Origin: Lacisediminihabitans sp.
Lineage (GTDB): Bacteria; Actinomycetota; Actinomycetes; Actinomycetales; Microbacteriaceae
Reading direction: 5' to 3'
DNA: 56,646 nucleotides
NCBI GenBank assembly: GCA_025362355.1
Contig: JANYGT010000030.1
Location: 1-56,646, forward strand
Shown: piece by piece, positions 9,263-18,046 of the stretch
How positions within the stretch are numbered: the stretch's first letter is position 1
How the letters are laid out: every line of letters begins with the position of its first letter
The notes under the pieces: model-generated
The model's database searches: none
What the model was told of the DNA's origin: nothing
The model's input: the letters and a program-made list of their open reading frames with translations, nothing else
Translations under genes and position numbers: made by a program

Positions 9263-10285
9263 TGGTGCACCCCGAACGCGGCCTCGCGCTCGAGCGTTGC
9301 GTCCTCGGCGTAGAGCCAGCAGCTGGCCTCCTGGCCGTCGTCGACGCTGAACGTGGGCGGCGTCGTGGTGAGGCAGCGCTCCATCGCGAACGGGCACCGC
9401 GGATGGAAGCGACACCCGCTCGGCGGGGTGATGAGGCTCGGCGGTTCGCCCTTCGCCGGGCGCGAATCGCGCCCGGTGAGCTGGTCGGGATCCGGTGCCG
9501 AGGCGATGAGCAGCCGCGTGTAGGGGTGGGCCGGATGTTGGGTGACCATCTCGCTCGGACCGCGCTCGATGATCTGACCCGCATACATCACCATCGTGGT
9601 GTCGGCGAAGTAACGGGCCGACGCGATGTCGTGGGTGATGTAAAGGATCGCGAGATCGAACTTCTCTTTCAGGTTTTGCAGAAGGTTCAATACCCCGATA
9701 CGGATGGAGACGTCGAGCATCGACACCGGCTCATCGGCGAGCAGCACCTGCGGCGTCGCTCCGAGCGCTCGCGCGATTGCCACGCGCTGGCGCTGGCCAC
9801 CGCTCAGCTCGTGGGGAAACTTGTCGAGGTAGCGCTCGGGCGGTGTGAGATCGACCTGGCTGAGCAGCCCGGTCAAAAGCTCAGCGCGCTCGGATTTCGT
9901 CATCCTTCGGATGATGGATGCTGATCGAACGCCCGAGCACATAGCGCACCGTGTGGATCGGGTTGAGCGAGGCGAAAGGATCCTGAAGGATCATCTGTAC
10001 GTTGCGCACGTACCCACGGAACCGTCGGCCGAAATGGGCCGAAACGGGAGTGCCGTTGAGACGGATGACACCGGAGGTTGCCGGCAGCAGTTGAGCGAGC
10101 AACCGGGCAACGGTGGACTTCCCTGACCCGGACTCGCCCACGAGCGCGACAACGGTGCCGCGCATCAGACGGGTGTCGATGCCGTCCACGGCGTGCACGA
10201 CCTGTCGGCGGCCGCGGCGGAGCGGAAAATGCTTGGTAAGGCCCACCGTTTCGAGAACGGGAGTCACTTCATCGTGAGGGGTCAT
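9259..10285 (-). pseudogene. ABC importer ATPase, DppF/OppF type, frameshifted
   Basis: The N-terminal frame (10285 to about 9910) carries Walker [10 protein letters not shown] and the Q-loop ([12 protein letters not shown]), then ends in a stop at 9881-9883. The C-terminal half continues in another frame, from about 9910 to 9259. It carries LSGGQRQR, Walker [13 protein letters not shown], the H-loop THD and the Oligo_HPY cysteine region. A one-base shift near 9895-9915 joins them. The downstream frame has no further stop and ends in a clean ATGA overlap with the permease gene. That points to a recent mutation, a sequencing error or, less likely, programmed frameshifting. As read, no intact DppF-type subunit is made. 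Confidence 0.85.
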
Positions 10286-10356
10286 ACGGGTCCTGGTCCG
10301 TTGGAGGTGGGGGCCGGCCGCCGCGCGTTGCGCAGCGGCCGGCCGGTCGAAGGTTG

Positions 10357-12006
10357 CTACTTGACGGGTGTCAGTTTCATCATCACTTGCGAGAGGCTCG
10401 GCTGGGTCGGCTGCGGTACCGCATAGGGATTATCCGCGGTCGGGAAACCGGTCCAGTATTTTGTCGAGAACTCCGCGCCGATCGCGCCGGATGCCAGCGG
10501 TATGGCCGGCACCTGCTCCACCATGATCTTCTGCAGTCCGTCCATTGCCGCCGTGCGATCCTTATCGCTCGTGGTGTTGGCGTAGTCGTGCAGCATCTTC
10601 GTGGCATCCGCACTGTCGAAGCGGCCGAAGTTCCACGAGGCGACGGTGCCGACCGGCTTCAACTGAGTGCCGTCCATGATGTTCGCTCAGATGTCCCACG
10701 GGGTCGATCCGGTATTGGTCCAGTGCAGGGTGGCCTGGAAGTCGCCAGTGCCCACAGCGCTGGTCCAGGCATCCACCGTCGCGGTCTCCACCTTGGCGGT
10801 GATGCCGATCTTGTCCACGTTGTCGGCGATGATCTGCAGCGACGCGAGGTAGTCCGACCAGCCGGCCGGATCGACCATCGTGAAGGTGACGGGAGCACCC
10901 TTCGGGTCGATCAGCGCCGAACCCTTATAGGTGTAGCCGGCGTCGGTAAGCACCTTCTTGGCTCCGGCCACATCGATCGTCGCCTTCTTGCCCTTGTAGG
11001 TAGCCGCGGTAAAGGCATCACCGGCCGGCGAGGGAAGCCCGGTCACGTTGTCGACGAGTGCCTTGAATCCGGAGTAGCCCTGCTCGTGCACGGCCTTGCG
11101 GTCAATCACCATGCTCACAGCCTTGCGCACGGCGACATCGTTGAATGGCGCCTTCGTGGTGTTGAGGAACAGCGCGTCCACCCCGAGGCCCGAGGGCATG
11201 TACGAGTTGTTCGTCTTGCTCTTGGCGACGTAGGTCTTCTGGATGTCGGGGATAAACACGTAGCTCCACTGGGCAGCCCCGCTGAGAAGCGCGGTGAGCT
11301 GGGAGTTGTTGTCGTTGTACGAGGTGTAGCGCACCTCGGGCACCGGCGGCTTTCCGCCCCAGTACGAGTTGTTCGGCGTGAAGGTGATCGCCTGCTGGGT
11401 CCAGGTCTTCAGCAGGTACGGTCCGGTGCCGACCGGCTTCGCGTTGACGTTCGTCGTCGGGTCGCTGATTTTCGACCAGATGTGCTCTGGAACGATGTAG
11501 GAATTCATTACCTTCGGCTGATTCACGAACTGCGAGGCCCCGAAGGTGATGGTCACGGTCTTGCCGGCTGTCGTGATGTCCTCAAGCGGAAGGGCGTTGC
11601 CATTGAATGCCGGAGTCTTTTTGACCAGATTGAAGGTGTAAGCGATGTCCTTGACGGAGAAGTCCTTGCCGTCAGACCACTTCACCCCGTCGCGCGCTGT
11701 GATGGCCACGGATTTGTAGTCATCCGCCCATTTCCACGAACTGGCGAGCCACGGGGTGGGAGCCTTGTCGGGCAGGGTGGGGTTCACCTGCGCAAGCGGT
11801 TCGTACATGAGGAAGGTGTACCCGAGGATGGCCGCCGCCGAGGTGGGCATGAACGGGTTGTTGTTGTTGGTCTGCGGGCCGTTCGGCATTCCGATCGTGA
11901 GCGGATGACTCGCTCCCGACCCGGCCGACGAGCACCCCGCCAATCCGATCGCCAATGCCGCTGCGGTGATTCCGACGGCGATCTTCGCCATCATGCTTCG
12001 TTTCAT
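10357..12006 (-). pseudogene. Solute-binding lipoprotein (SBP family 5) with in-frame stop
   Basis: The lipoprotein signal peptide (LAGCSS lipobox, Cys about residue 25) leads into a family 5 binding protein. Features include PWLASSWKWADDYKS, WSDGKDFSVKDIAYTF, PVGTGPYLLK and ALFLNTTKAPFNDVAVRKAVS. After PWDI a TGA occurs at 10687-10689. The same frame then continues with ANIMDGTQ to a normal end at 10357. Homologues have an aromatic residue near this point, so TGG-to-TGA is the simplest explanation. The product would lack about 110 C-terminal residues of domain I. The gene is first of the transporter set, and its coding quality is otherwise good. Confidence 0.85.
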
Positions 12007-12066
12007 TTCGTGCCTCCTTGCACTGATTGGTGATACTGGTGTGATTGATGGTTCTGGTGTCGTAGT

Positions 12067-13203
12067 TCAGACCTGGGTTCCGGAGCCTCCAGCGGCCGCG
12101 CTTAGTTCGATCGCCGTGAGGACGCGCTGCACGGCGAGGCCGTCGGCGAAAGACGGACTCGCGGGCGTGCCCGATTCGATTGCGCACAGGAAGTCGCGCA
12201 GCTCGTGCACAAAGGAGTGCTCCCAGCCGAGCACGTGGCCCTGAGGCCACCAGGCGGCGATATATGGATGCTCCGGCTCGGTCACGAGGATGCGGCGGAA
12301 CCCCTGGGTTTCGATCGACTCCGTGGCATCGAGGAACCACAGTTCGTTCAACTCTTCGGGGTCGAACCGCAGCGCTCCCGTCGAGCCGAAGAGCTCGATC
12401 GTGAGGGCGTTCTTGCGCCCGGTGGCGACCCGGGAGACCTCGAGGCTGCCGCGGGCCCCGGAGCCGAATGCCAGTGTCGCCCAGACCGCATCGTCGACGG
12501 TGACCGCCTCGGGGCCACTGGCACCCGGCCGCTCGGTCACGAAAGTGTGGGTGCGGGCCGAGACCTCGGTCACGCGCTCTCCGAGCAGAAACTGCAGCTG
12601 GTCCACGGCATGGGAGGCGAGATCGCCAAGCGCACCGGAACCGGCGGTCTCGCGACGCAGCCGCCAGGTCATCGGGGCCGTGGCATCCGCGAGCCAGTCC
12701 TGAAGGTACGACCCGCGCACCTGACGGATCTCGCCGAGGCGGCCGTCGGCGATGATGCGACGGGCGAGCGCGAGCGCAGGCATCCGTCGATAGTTGAAGC
12801 CCACCATGGAGACGACGCCACGGGTGGATGCGACTGCCGCGGCATCCGCCATCGCCTCGGCCTCGGCCAGCGTATTGGCGAGCGGCTTCTCGACCAGAAC
12901 GTGCTTGCCAGCGGCGAGCGCGGCGAGCGCTATCTCGGCGTGCAGGTGACCGGGCACACAGATATCCACGACATCGATGTCATCCCTGGCGATGACCTCA
13001 CGCCAGTCGGTCGCCGACTCGGACCAGCCCAATGCGGTCGCCGCGGCCGCGACGCCCACGGCATCCCGCCCCACCAGAACACGCTGCTCGAACGCGGGCA
13101 CCTCGAAGAACGATCCGACGGTCGCCCAGGCATTGGAGTGTGCCCTGCCCATGAACGCGTAGCCGATCATGGCGACGCGCACTGGCCGAATTGAGGAGGT
13201 CAT
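12067..13203 (-). CDS. Gfo/Idh/MocA family oxidoreductase
   Basis: About 378 residues. I set the start at 13203 (MTSSIRPVRVAMIGYAFMGR), where the Rossmann motif begins promptly; the longer frame is antisense-like. The EKPLAN motif, which places the cofactor-binding and catalytic lysine, lies near residue 100. The C-terminal alpha/beta domain has the expected H-D pair region (GDLASHAVDQLQFL). Enzymes of this family oxidise or reduce sugars and inositols with NAD(P). It is one of two adjacent members in this operon, which suggests successive redox steps on a substrate such as an inositol or a 3-keto-glycoside. Confidence 0.85.
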   Translation of the reverse strand: MTSSIRPVRVAMIGYAFMGRAHSNAWATVGSFFEVPAFEQRVLVGRDAVGVAAAATALGWSESATDWREVIARDDIDVVDICVPGHLHAEIALAALAAGKHVLVEKPLANTLAEAEAMADAAAVASTRGVVSMVGFNYRRMPALALARRIIADGRLGEIRQVRGSYLQDWLADATAPMTWRLRRETAGSGALGDLASHAVDQLQFLLGERVTEVSARTHTFVTERPGASGPEAVTVDDAVWATLAFGSGARGSLEVSRVATGRKNALTIELFGSTGALRFDPEELNELWFLDATESIETQGFRRILVTEPEHPYIAAWWPQGHVLGWEHSFVHELRDFLCAIESGTPASPSFADGLAVQRVLTAIELSAAAGGSGTQV

Positions 13204-13213
13204 TTTCCCGGTC

Positions 13214-14314
13214 CTACAGCGTCGCCGCCGTCGGATCCCAGTCCTCTGGCAGGGCCGGAGCCGTTGTAATCGAGCTCGCCACCTCCACGAAGCGGTGGCT
13301 CTCGATCGACTCGCTGATCGAGACCATCGTGTCGAGCACGTGGTACGCGAGTTCACCCGTGGCGCGATGCGGCCGGCCCGCGCGGATGGCGCGACCCATC
13401 TCAAGCACTCCGGACCCGCGCGAACTCGTTGAGCCGAGGGCGGGGTACGAGGTCCACTCGGCCTCGCCGGCGTGCTTCACCCGGATCTCCCCCTCGAAGT
13501 TGTTGGGGTCGGGGAACGACATCGTGCCCTCTGTTCCGGTCACCTCCACGAAGCCGTGGCGATCCATCGGGGAGTCGAAGCTGAAGATGCTCTGCGACGA
13601 CTGGCCGCCCTCGAACTCGGCGAGCGCACTTACGTGGGATGGCACTGTCACGTCGAACCGCTCTCCGGCCTTCGGGCCGGATCCGATCACACGGGTGTCG
13701 CGTGACTTCGAGCCGAGCGCAGCGACGCGGCGCACCGATCCGAAGGTCTGCATCAGTGTGGTGAGGTAATACGGACCGATGTCGAAGAGCGGGCCGGCCC
13801 CCTCTTGGAACAGGAAGGCTGGGTTTGGATGCCACGACTCCGGCCCCGGCGACTGCATGAGGGTGAGCGCGGTGAGCGGCACCCCGATGTCGCCACGCTC
13901 GATCATGCGACGAGCGGTCTGGAGCCCCGCGCCGAGGAACGTGTCGGGAGCGGATCCGAGGCGTACTCCAGCCTTCTCCGCGGCGGCGAGAAGTGCGAGT
14001 CCGCTGTCGCGGTCGAGCGAGAAGGGCTTCTCGCTCCACACGTGCTTGCCGGCGGCGACGGCCGCGAGGGCCACCTCGACGTGCGCGGCCGGGATGGTCA
14101 GGTTGATCACGATCTCGACATCCGGATGCCCGAGCGTGGCGGCAACTCCACCCCAGGTCTCGATGCCGAACTGACTCGCGCGCTCCTCGGCGACGGGTTC
14201 GTAGACATCGCCGATCGAGTGCACGACGATGTCGGGGAAGGTGGTGAGGTTCTCGAGATACTGCTTGCTGATGGTGCCGGCACCGATGAGCCCGACCCCG
14301 ATCGGACCGCTCAT
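13214..14314 (-). CDS. Gfo/Idh/MocA family oxidoreductase
   Basis: The 366-residue protein opens with IGVGLIGAGTISKQYL (nucleotide-binding GAGTIS) and has the catalytic-lysine motif WSEKPFSLD. The C-terminal domain contains GPLFDIGPYYLTTLMQTFG, where the conserved Asp/Tyr replaces the usual Asp/His pattern. The ATG overlaps the preceding isomerase stop by four bases (14311-14314), and ten bases separate it from the next oxidoreductase. The tight coupling indicates shared metabolism. The substrate cannot be deduced. Confidence 0.85.
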   Translation of the reverse strand: MSGPIGVGLIGAGTISKQYLENLTTFPDIVVHSIGDVYEPVAEERASQFGIETWGGVAATLGHPDVEIVINLTIPAAHVEVALAAVAAGKHVWSEKPFSLDRDSGLALLAAAEKAGVRLGSAPDTFLGAGLQTARRMIERGDIGVPLTALTLMQSPGPESWHPNPAFLFQEGAGPLFDIGPYYLTTLMQTFGSVRRVAALGSKSRDTRVIGSGPKAGERFDVTVPSHVSALAEFEGGQSSQSIFSFDSPMDRHGFVEVTGTEGTMSFPDPNNFEGEIRVKHAGEAEWTSYPALGSTSSRGSGVLEMGRAIRAGRPHRATGELAYHVLDTMVSISESIESHRFVEVASSITTAPALPEDWDPTAATL

Positions 14315-15078
14315 GAGGCGGCTCCGGCGTTTAGATACGCGTAGCTGTCGGTCACCGCGTCGAACATGTCGCCCGCGAAGGCATCGAGTTCGACGACCGC
14401 CACTTCGAGGCTCGTCGCTGCGGCGATGATCTCCCAGATCGGCATTTTTCCGTTGCCGACCGCGAGCTGGGTAGCTGGATCCGGCTCGATCGGTCCGTCC
14501 TTGATGTGCAACAGGCGTACACGGTCGCCGAGACGACCGAGCAGCGCCACGACATCCTGCCCGCCGGCCGCGGCCCAGTAGGTGTCGAGCTCGAGGATGA
14601 TCGCCGGGTTGAGTCCCGCGCTGAGAATCTCGAGGCCGGTGTCGCCGTCGATCACTGACTCGAGTTCGAACCAGTGGTTGTGGTATCCGATTCGGATACT
14701 GTGCTTCACCGCCACCTCTGCAGCCGCGTTAAGTGCATCCGCTGTCTTGTGGATGTTTGCAGCCGAGAGCCACTTCGCTGGGTCGACGAAGGGATCGATC
14801 ACCGTCGGGATACCGAGGCGGGCGGCCGTGGAGAACACGTCGTCCAGGCTGGCACCGGCGAGGCTCTCGGCGTCGAGGAAGCGCAAGTGGGCGCTCGGCG
14901 CGGTGAGGCCGGTTGCCGCGAACCCCGCCGCAAGGGCGTCGGCCTTGGCGAAGAAGTCATAGGGCTCGACGCGTGTGAACCCGATATCTGCCACGCGCTG
15001 CATCGTGCCGGCAAAGTCCGCATCGAGGGCCTCACGAACGGTGTAGAGCTGGAGCGAAAGCGGGGGCGTCGTTGGCAT
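14311..15078 (-). CDS. Sugar phosphate isomerase/epimerase (xylose isomerase-like TIM barrel)
   Basis: The 255-residue single-domain TIM barrel starts MPTTPPLSLQLYTVREAL, as in many IolE/Hyi-like proteins. Metal ligands are visible in IGYHNHWFELE (His), ILELDTYWAAAGG (Glu/Asp) and LLHIKDGP (His/Asp). It is the first gene of the leftward sugar operon, with the promoter region at 15079-15261. Homologues adjoin Gfo/Idh/MocA oxidoreductases in inositol and glycoside catabolism, and the same arrangement occurs here. Confidence 0.85.
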   Translation of the reverse strand: MPTTPPLSLQLYTVREALDADFAGTMQRVADIGFTRVEPYDFFAKADALAAGFAATGLTAPSAHLRFLDAESLAGASLDDVFSTAARLGIPTVIDPFVDPAKWLSAANIHKTADALNAAAEVAVKHSIRIGYHNHWFELESVIDGDTGLEILSAGLNPAIILELDTYWAAAGGQDVVALLGRLGDRVRLLHIKDGPIEPDPATQLAVGNGKMPIWEIIAAATSLEVAVVELDAFAGDMFDAVTDSYAYLNAGAAS

Positions 15079-15176
15079 TGGTTCTCCTCAGATCGAGCGG
15101 CGATGCTGGTCACAGTGAAGCGTTCTACCCCAGGACGGGGGAATACGTACACACGATTGACAAACTAGGGGCCCTT

Positions 15177-15215
15177 CTGTCGATAGTCAAGCAAAAGATA
15201 TTTGTTGATCGACAG
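15177..15215. promoter_or_regulatory. Candidate ROK-repressor operator
   Basis: CTGTCGAT at 15177-15184 is mirrored by ATCGACAG at 15208-15215. Inner TCAA/CAAA and TTTG/TTGA segments extend the dyad. It sits in the 183-base divergent region between the sugar operon and the ROK regulator gene, beside a TTGACA-like element (15157-15162). The position and symmetry fit an operator for the ROK protein; this is inference. Confidence 0.5.
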
Positions 15216-15261
15216 CTATGGCTGGCATGACAGCACGAAGCGCAACTGGTATCAATAAGAC

Positions 15262-16491
15262 ATGGTCATCACCGAATCGAGCGCGTTCACCGGCTCGACG
15301 GTGGCCGGCGCCCGCGCGGGTGACCTGTTCCAACTGCTCCTCGACGGAACTCCGCGCACCCGGGCCGAGCTCGCCGTGCTCACCGGTCTCGCACGGTCGA
15401 CGATCGCCATGCGAGTCGATTCCCTCATGGCATCCGGTTTCATCAGCGCGGTCGGTGAGGCCGCATCATCCGGCGGCCGTCCACCGTCACGATTCGCCTT
15501 CAACCCGACCGCCCGGCTGGTGCTCGCCGTCGACCTTGGGGCGTCGCACTGTGTGATCGCGGTCACCACCCTCAGTGGCACTGTGCTTGCGAGCCTTCAC
15601 ACAGAGATTGCTATCGATGCTGGCCCTTCCCCGGTGCTCGATCTCGTGGTCGACCGCGCACGCCATCTGCTCGACTCCCTCGGCGACGGCCGGGCCGAGT
15701 TGTGTGGCATCGGTATCGGCCTGCCCGGTCCGGTCGAACACACGACTGGTCGGCCCGCAAACCCGCCGATTATGCCCGGCTGGCACGACTTCGACGTGCC
15801 CGGTTACATGCGGCGCGCCTTCGATGTGCCTGTTCTCGTCGACAACGACGTCAACATCATGGCGCTCGGTGAACAGCGCACCCAGTGGCCGGCCCAGGAC
15901 AACCTGCTCTTCATCAAAGCGGCGACGGGCATCGGCGCGGGCATCATCGGTAACGGCCAATTGCAGCGCGGTGCGATGGGTGCCGCCGGTGACCTCGGGC
16001 ATGTGCGTGTCGCGCGCGGCTCTCACGTGACCTGCCGCTGCGGCAATATCGGATGTCTCGAAGCCCTTGCCGGCGCCCCAGCCATCGCCGCGGCGCTCAC
16101 GGCCAGCGGCGCGGACGACGTTGCTACCGGAGACATTGTCGCTCTCGTCGAACGCGGCGACCCCGATGCCGTGGCCGCGCTCCGTCAGGCCGGTCGCGAT
16201 CTCGGCGAGGTGCTCGCCACCTGTGTCAGCCTGCTCAATCCATCGGTCATCGTGCTCGGTGGCTCGCTCGCCGCCGCCGGTGATCACCTCCTCGCCGGCG
16301 TACGCGAAGTGGTCTATCACCGCTCGCTTCCCCTGGCCACCGCGCATCTCACGATCGTGCGCTCCCGCTCGGCCGACGATGCGGGCATCCTCGGCGCGTC
16401 CATGCTCGTTGTCCAGCACGTGCTCTCCGCCGATGCAATCGAGAGCGCAATCGCCTCGCAGGTGCGAACGCTACCGCCCCCCTTCGCCTGA
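15262..16491 (+). CDS. ROK family transcriptional regulator
   Basis: The 409-residue protein begins with a winged helix-turn-helix (about residues 15-75: TRAELAVLTGLARSTIAMRV). A ROK sugar-kinase-like domain follows, with DLGASHCVIAV, GIGLPGPV and the zinc motif CRCGNIGCLEALAG. Proteins of this type (NagC/XylR/Mlc-like) bind a sugar and repress nearby sugar operons. It is divergent from the importer/isomerase operon, which is the obvious target. The ATG at 15262 lacks a strong ribosome-binding site, so the start is slightly uncertain. Confidence 0.9.
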   Translation: MVITESSAFTGSTVAGARAGDLFQLLLDGTPRTRAELAVLTGLARSTIAMRVDSLMASGFISAVGEAASSGGRPPSRFAFNPTARLVLAVDLGASHCVIAVTTLSGTVLASLHTEIAIDAGPSPVLDLVVDRARHLLDSLGDGRAELCGIGIGLPGPVEHTTGRPANPPIMPGWHDFDVPGYMRRAFDVPVLVDNDVNIMALGEQRTQWPAQDNLLFIKAATGIGAGIIGNGQLQRGAMGAAGDLGHVRVARGSHVTCRCGNIGCLEALAGAPAIAAALTASGADDVATGDIVALVERGDPDAVAALRQAGRDLGEVLATCVSLLNPSVIVLGGSLAAAGDHLLAGVREVVYHRSLPLATAHLTIVRSRSADDAGILGASMLVVQHVLSADAIESAIASQVRTLPPPFA

Positions 16492-16509
16492 CTCCCGCTT
16501 CTCTTCAGC

Positions 16510-16541
16510 GCGCAGCAGGGCCAGTGCGCAGCAGGGCCAGT
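16510..16541. repeat. Tandem 16-base repeat
   Basis: GCGCAGCAGGGCCAGT is repeated exactly twice (16510-16525, 16526-16541), followed by a degenerate third unit (ACGCAGCGGTGCCA...). It lies just after the ROK gene stop and before the YqaJ-like gene. It looks like a slippage-prone minisatellite with no visible coding role. Confidence 0.7.
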
Positions 16542-16604
16542 ACGCAGCGGTGCCACTGCGGAGGGGCGTCGACGGCCGACGGTGCTCCGGGAGACAATGG
16601 TGAG

Positions 16605-17228
16605 GTGACCACCATCCAGCCCATGCTCTCCCTCTGGGATGAGCCGGCTCCGGATCACCGTGACCGTATCGTTGCTCGTGCCGCCGACCGGGTGGCCTGG
16701 CTTCGAGCCCGCAGCCGCGGTATCACCGCCACCGACGTCGCACGACTGTCGGGAACCGCCTCCGTGCAGGCCGTGGCCTTCGAGAAGATCAACGGCAGCG
16801 GGTTCAGCGGAAACGCCTACACCGATCACGGGCGCGCCCGTGAACCCGAGATCGCCCGCTGGGTGGAGCGTCACTACGGCATCATCTCGAGCGACGCGCT
16901 CTTCCACGCCTCCGGCCAGACCACCCACCTCGCCACCCCCGACGGGCTTGCGGTCGCGGCATCCGGCCACCTCGAGCTCGCTGAGATCAAGACCACGAAG
17001 TCACCCTGGCGATCCATCCCACGCTCCTATCTCCGACAGGTCTGGTGGCAGCAGTACGTGCTCGGGGCGGAGCGCACCCTGTTGGTCTGGGAGCAGCACG
17101 ATGACTTCGTTCCGACAAATACCGAGCCAGAATGCCGCTGGATCGACCGCGACGAGAGCCAGATCCACCTGCTCGTACAGCTTGCGGACCGGGTGCTCGA
17201 CATCGTGGCCGCCGGCCGCGACCGCTAG
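16605..17228 (+). CDS. YqaJ-like (lambda exonuclease-fold) nuclease
   Basis: From GTG 16605 the product is about 207 residues and is a PD-(D/E)xK-type nuclease of the YqaJ family. Visible motifs are WLRARSRGITATDVARL, GNAYTDHGRAREPEIARWV (conserved Glu), LATPDGLA (Asp) and LELAEIKTTK (E-x-K), in the right order and spacing. Phage relatives act with RecT in recombination. Here it stands alone, with no recT or phage genes nearby, as seen in some actinobacterial chromosomes. Its stop overlaps the convergent DUF998 gene stop by four bases. Confidence 0.78.
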   Translation: MTTIQPMLSLWDEPAPDHRDRIVARAADRVAWLRARSRGITATDVARLSGTASVQAVAFEKINGSGFSGNAYTDHGRAREPEIARWVERHYGIISSDALFHASGQTTHLATPDGLAVAASGHLELAEIKTTKSPWRSIPRSYLRQVWWQQYVLGAERTLLVWEQHDDFVPTNTEPECRWIDRDESQIHLLVQLADRVLDIVAAGRDR

Positions 17229-17929
17229 GCGACCGGAGCTGCGAGCTCGAGCTCTGCGAGGGGCAAAACGTCGGCGAACTCCACGGGCCGTAGCGTCATC
17301 ATCACCCCGAGAGTGAGCAGCCAGCCGAGTGCGATTGTGGTGGCCGCGAACTCAAGTCGACTGCCAAAGTCCGCCTGGAATCGCGCAAGGGAGAGGATGC
17401 CGCCCGCCCCCGCGATCAGTGCGACCGCCACCCCCGCACCGAGCGACAGCCGGGCAAGCGATCGGTATCCCACCGCGAACGACACCTGCAACATGCCGAA
17501 GCACGCGGCGGCGAAGGCGAGCACGGCGACCACGGTGTGGATGAGGTCCTGCCAGGTGAAACTCGCCCCCACCGGCAACGGGCATCCGCTCGTGCAGGTG
17601 ACCTGCGAGGCGATGAGGAAGAAGCCACAACCGACCCATAGCGACACCGCCGGAGCCCAGACAGAGAGCAGCGGCACGCGCGATCGGATGCCGCGAGCGG
17701 CATAGGCAATGAGGCTTCCGCCCGCGACGATGAGAAGAAGTGCCCCCTCGAACCAGTGGGCGGTCGGCTGGCCGGCTGCGCCGAGCTCACTGACATACAG
17801 GTCACGGTCTTGCTCAAGTCGAGCGACCCAGATGATCACGAGGGCGGCCAACACGAACACCGAGCCGAGGAAAGTGCCTGCGAGTTCGACAACCCGACGT
17901 CGCGGCATCGGCAGCGGCAGGGCGGTCAT
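17225..17929 (-). CDS. DUF998 family membrane protein
   Basis: The 234-residue integral membrane protein has about six hydrophobic helices. The DUF998-type ELGAAGQPTAHWFE segment follows helix 1, and a TCTSGCPLP loop holds two cysteines. A WQDLIHTVVAVLAF helix carries the conserved histidine. DUF998 proteins are distant relatives of the cytochrome b561/PAP2-like membrane families and have no assigned role. The start region is A/T-rich with no clear Shine-Dalgarno, so the transcript may be leaderless. It is convergent with the nuclease gene. Confidence 0.75.
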   Translation of the reverse strand: MTALPLPMPRRRVVELAGTFLGSVFVLAALVIIWVARLEQDRDLYVSELGAAGQPTAHWFEGALLLIVAGGSLIAYAARGIRSRVPLLSVWAPAVSLWVGCGFFLIASQVTCTSGCPLPVGASFTWQDLIHTVVAVLAFAAACFGMLQVSFAVGYRSLARLSLGAGVAVALIAGAGGILSLARFQADFGSRLEFAATTIALGWLLTLGVMMTLRPVEFADVLPLAELELAAPVA

Positions 17930-18046
17930 TATTAAATGCTAGGGGTTCTTTTCATAGTTTTTTTCCAGTTGACACCGCGGTGCCATCGGCGAATCGTTGT
18001 TGGGCTTGACGGAAGGCACGAGCGTGCTGAGAGGGTCGGAGCTCGG

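Noticed and set aside
9881-9945. Programmed frameshift or internal restart in the DppF-type gene
   Set aside because: I saw no classical slippery heptamer. AAGG sits directly against the candidate ATG, too close for a normal restart. It is therefore kept as a lesion, not a recoding site.
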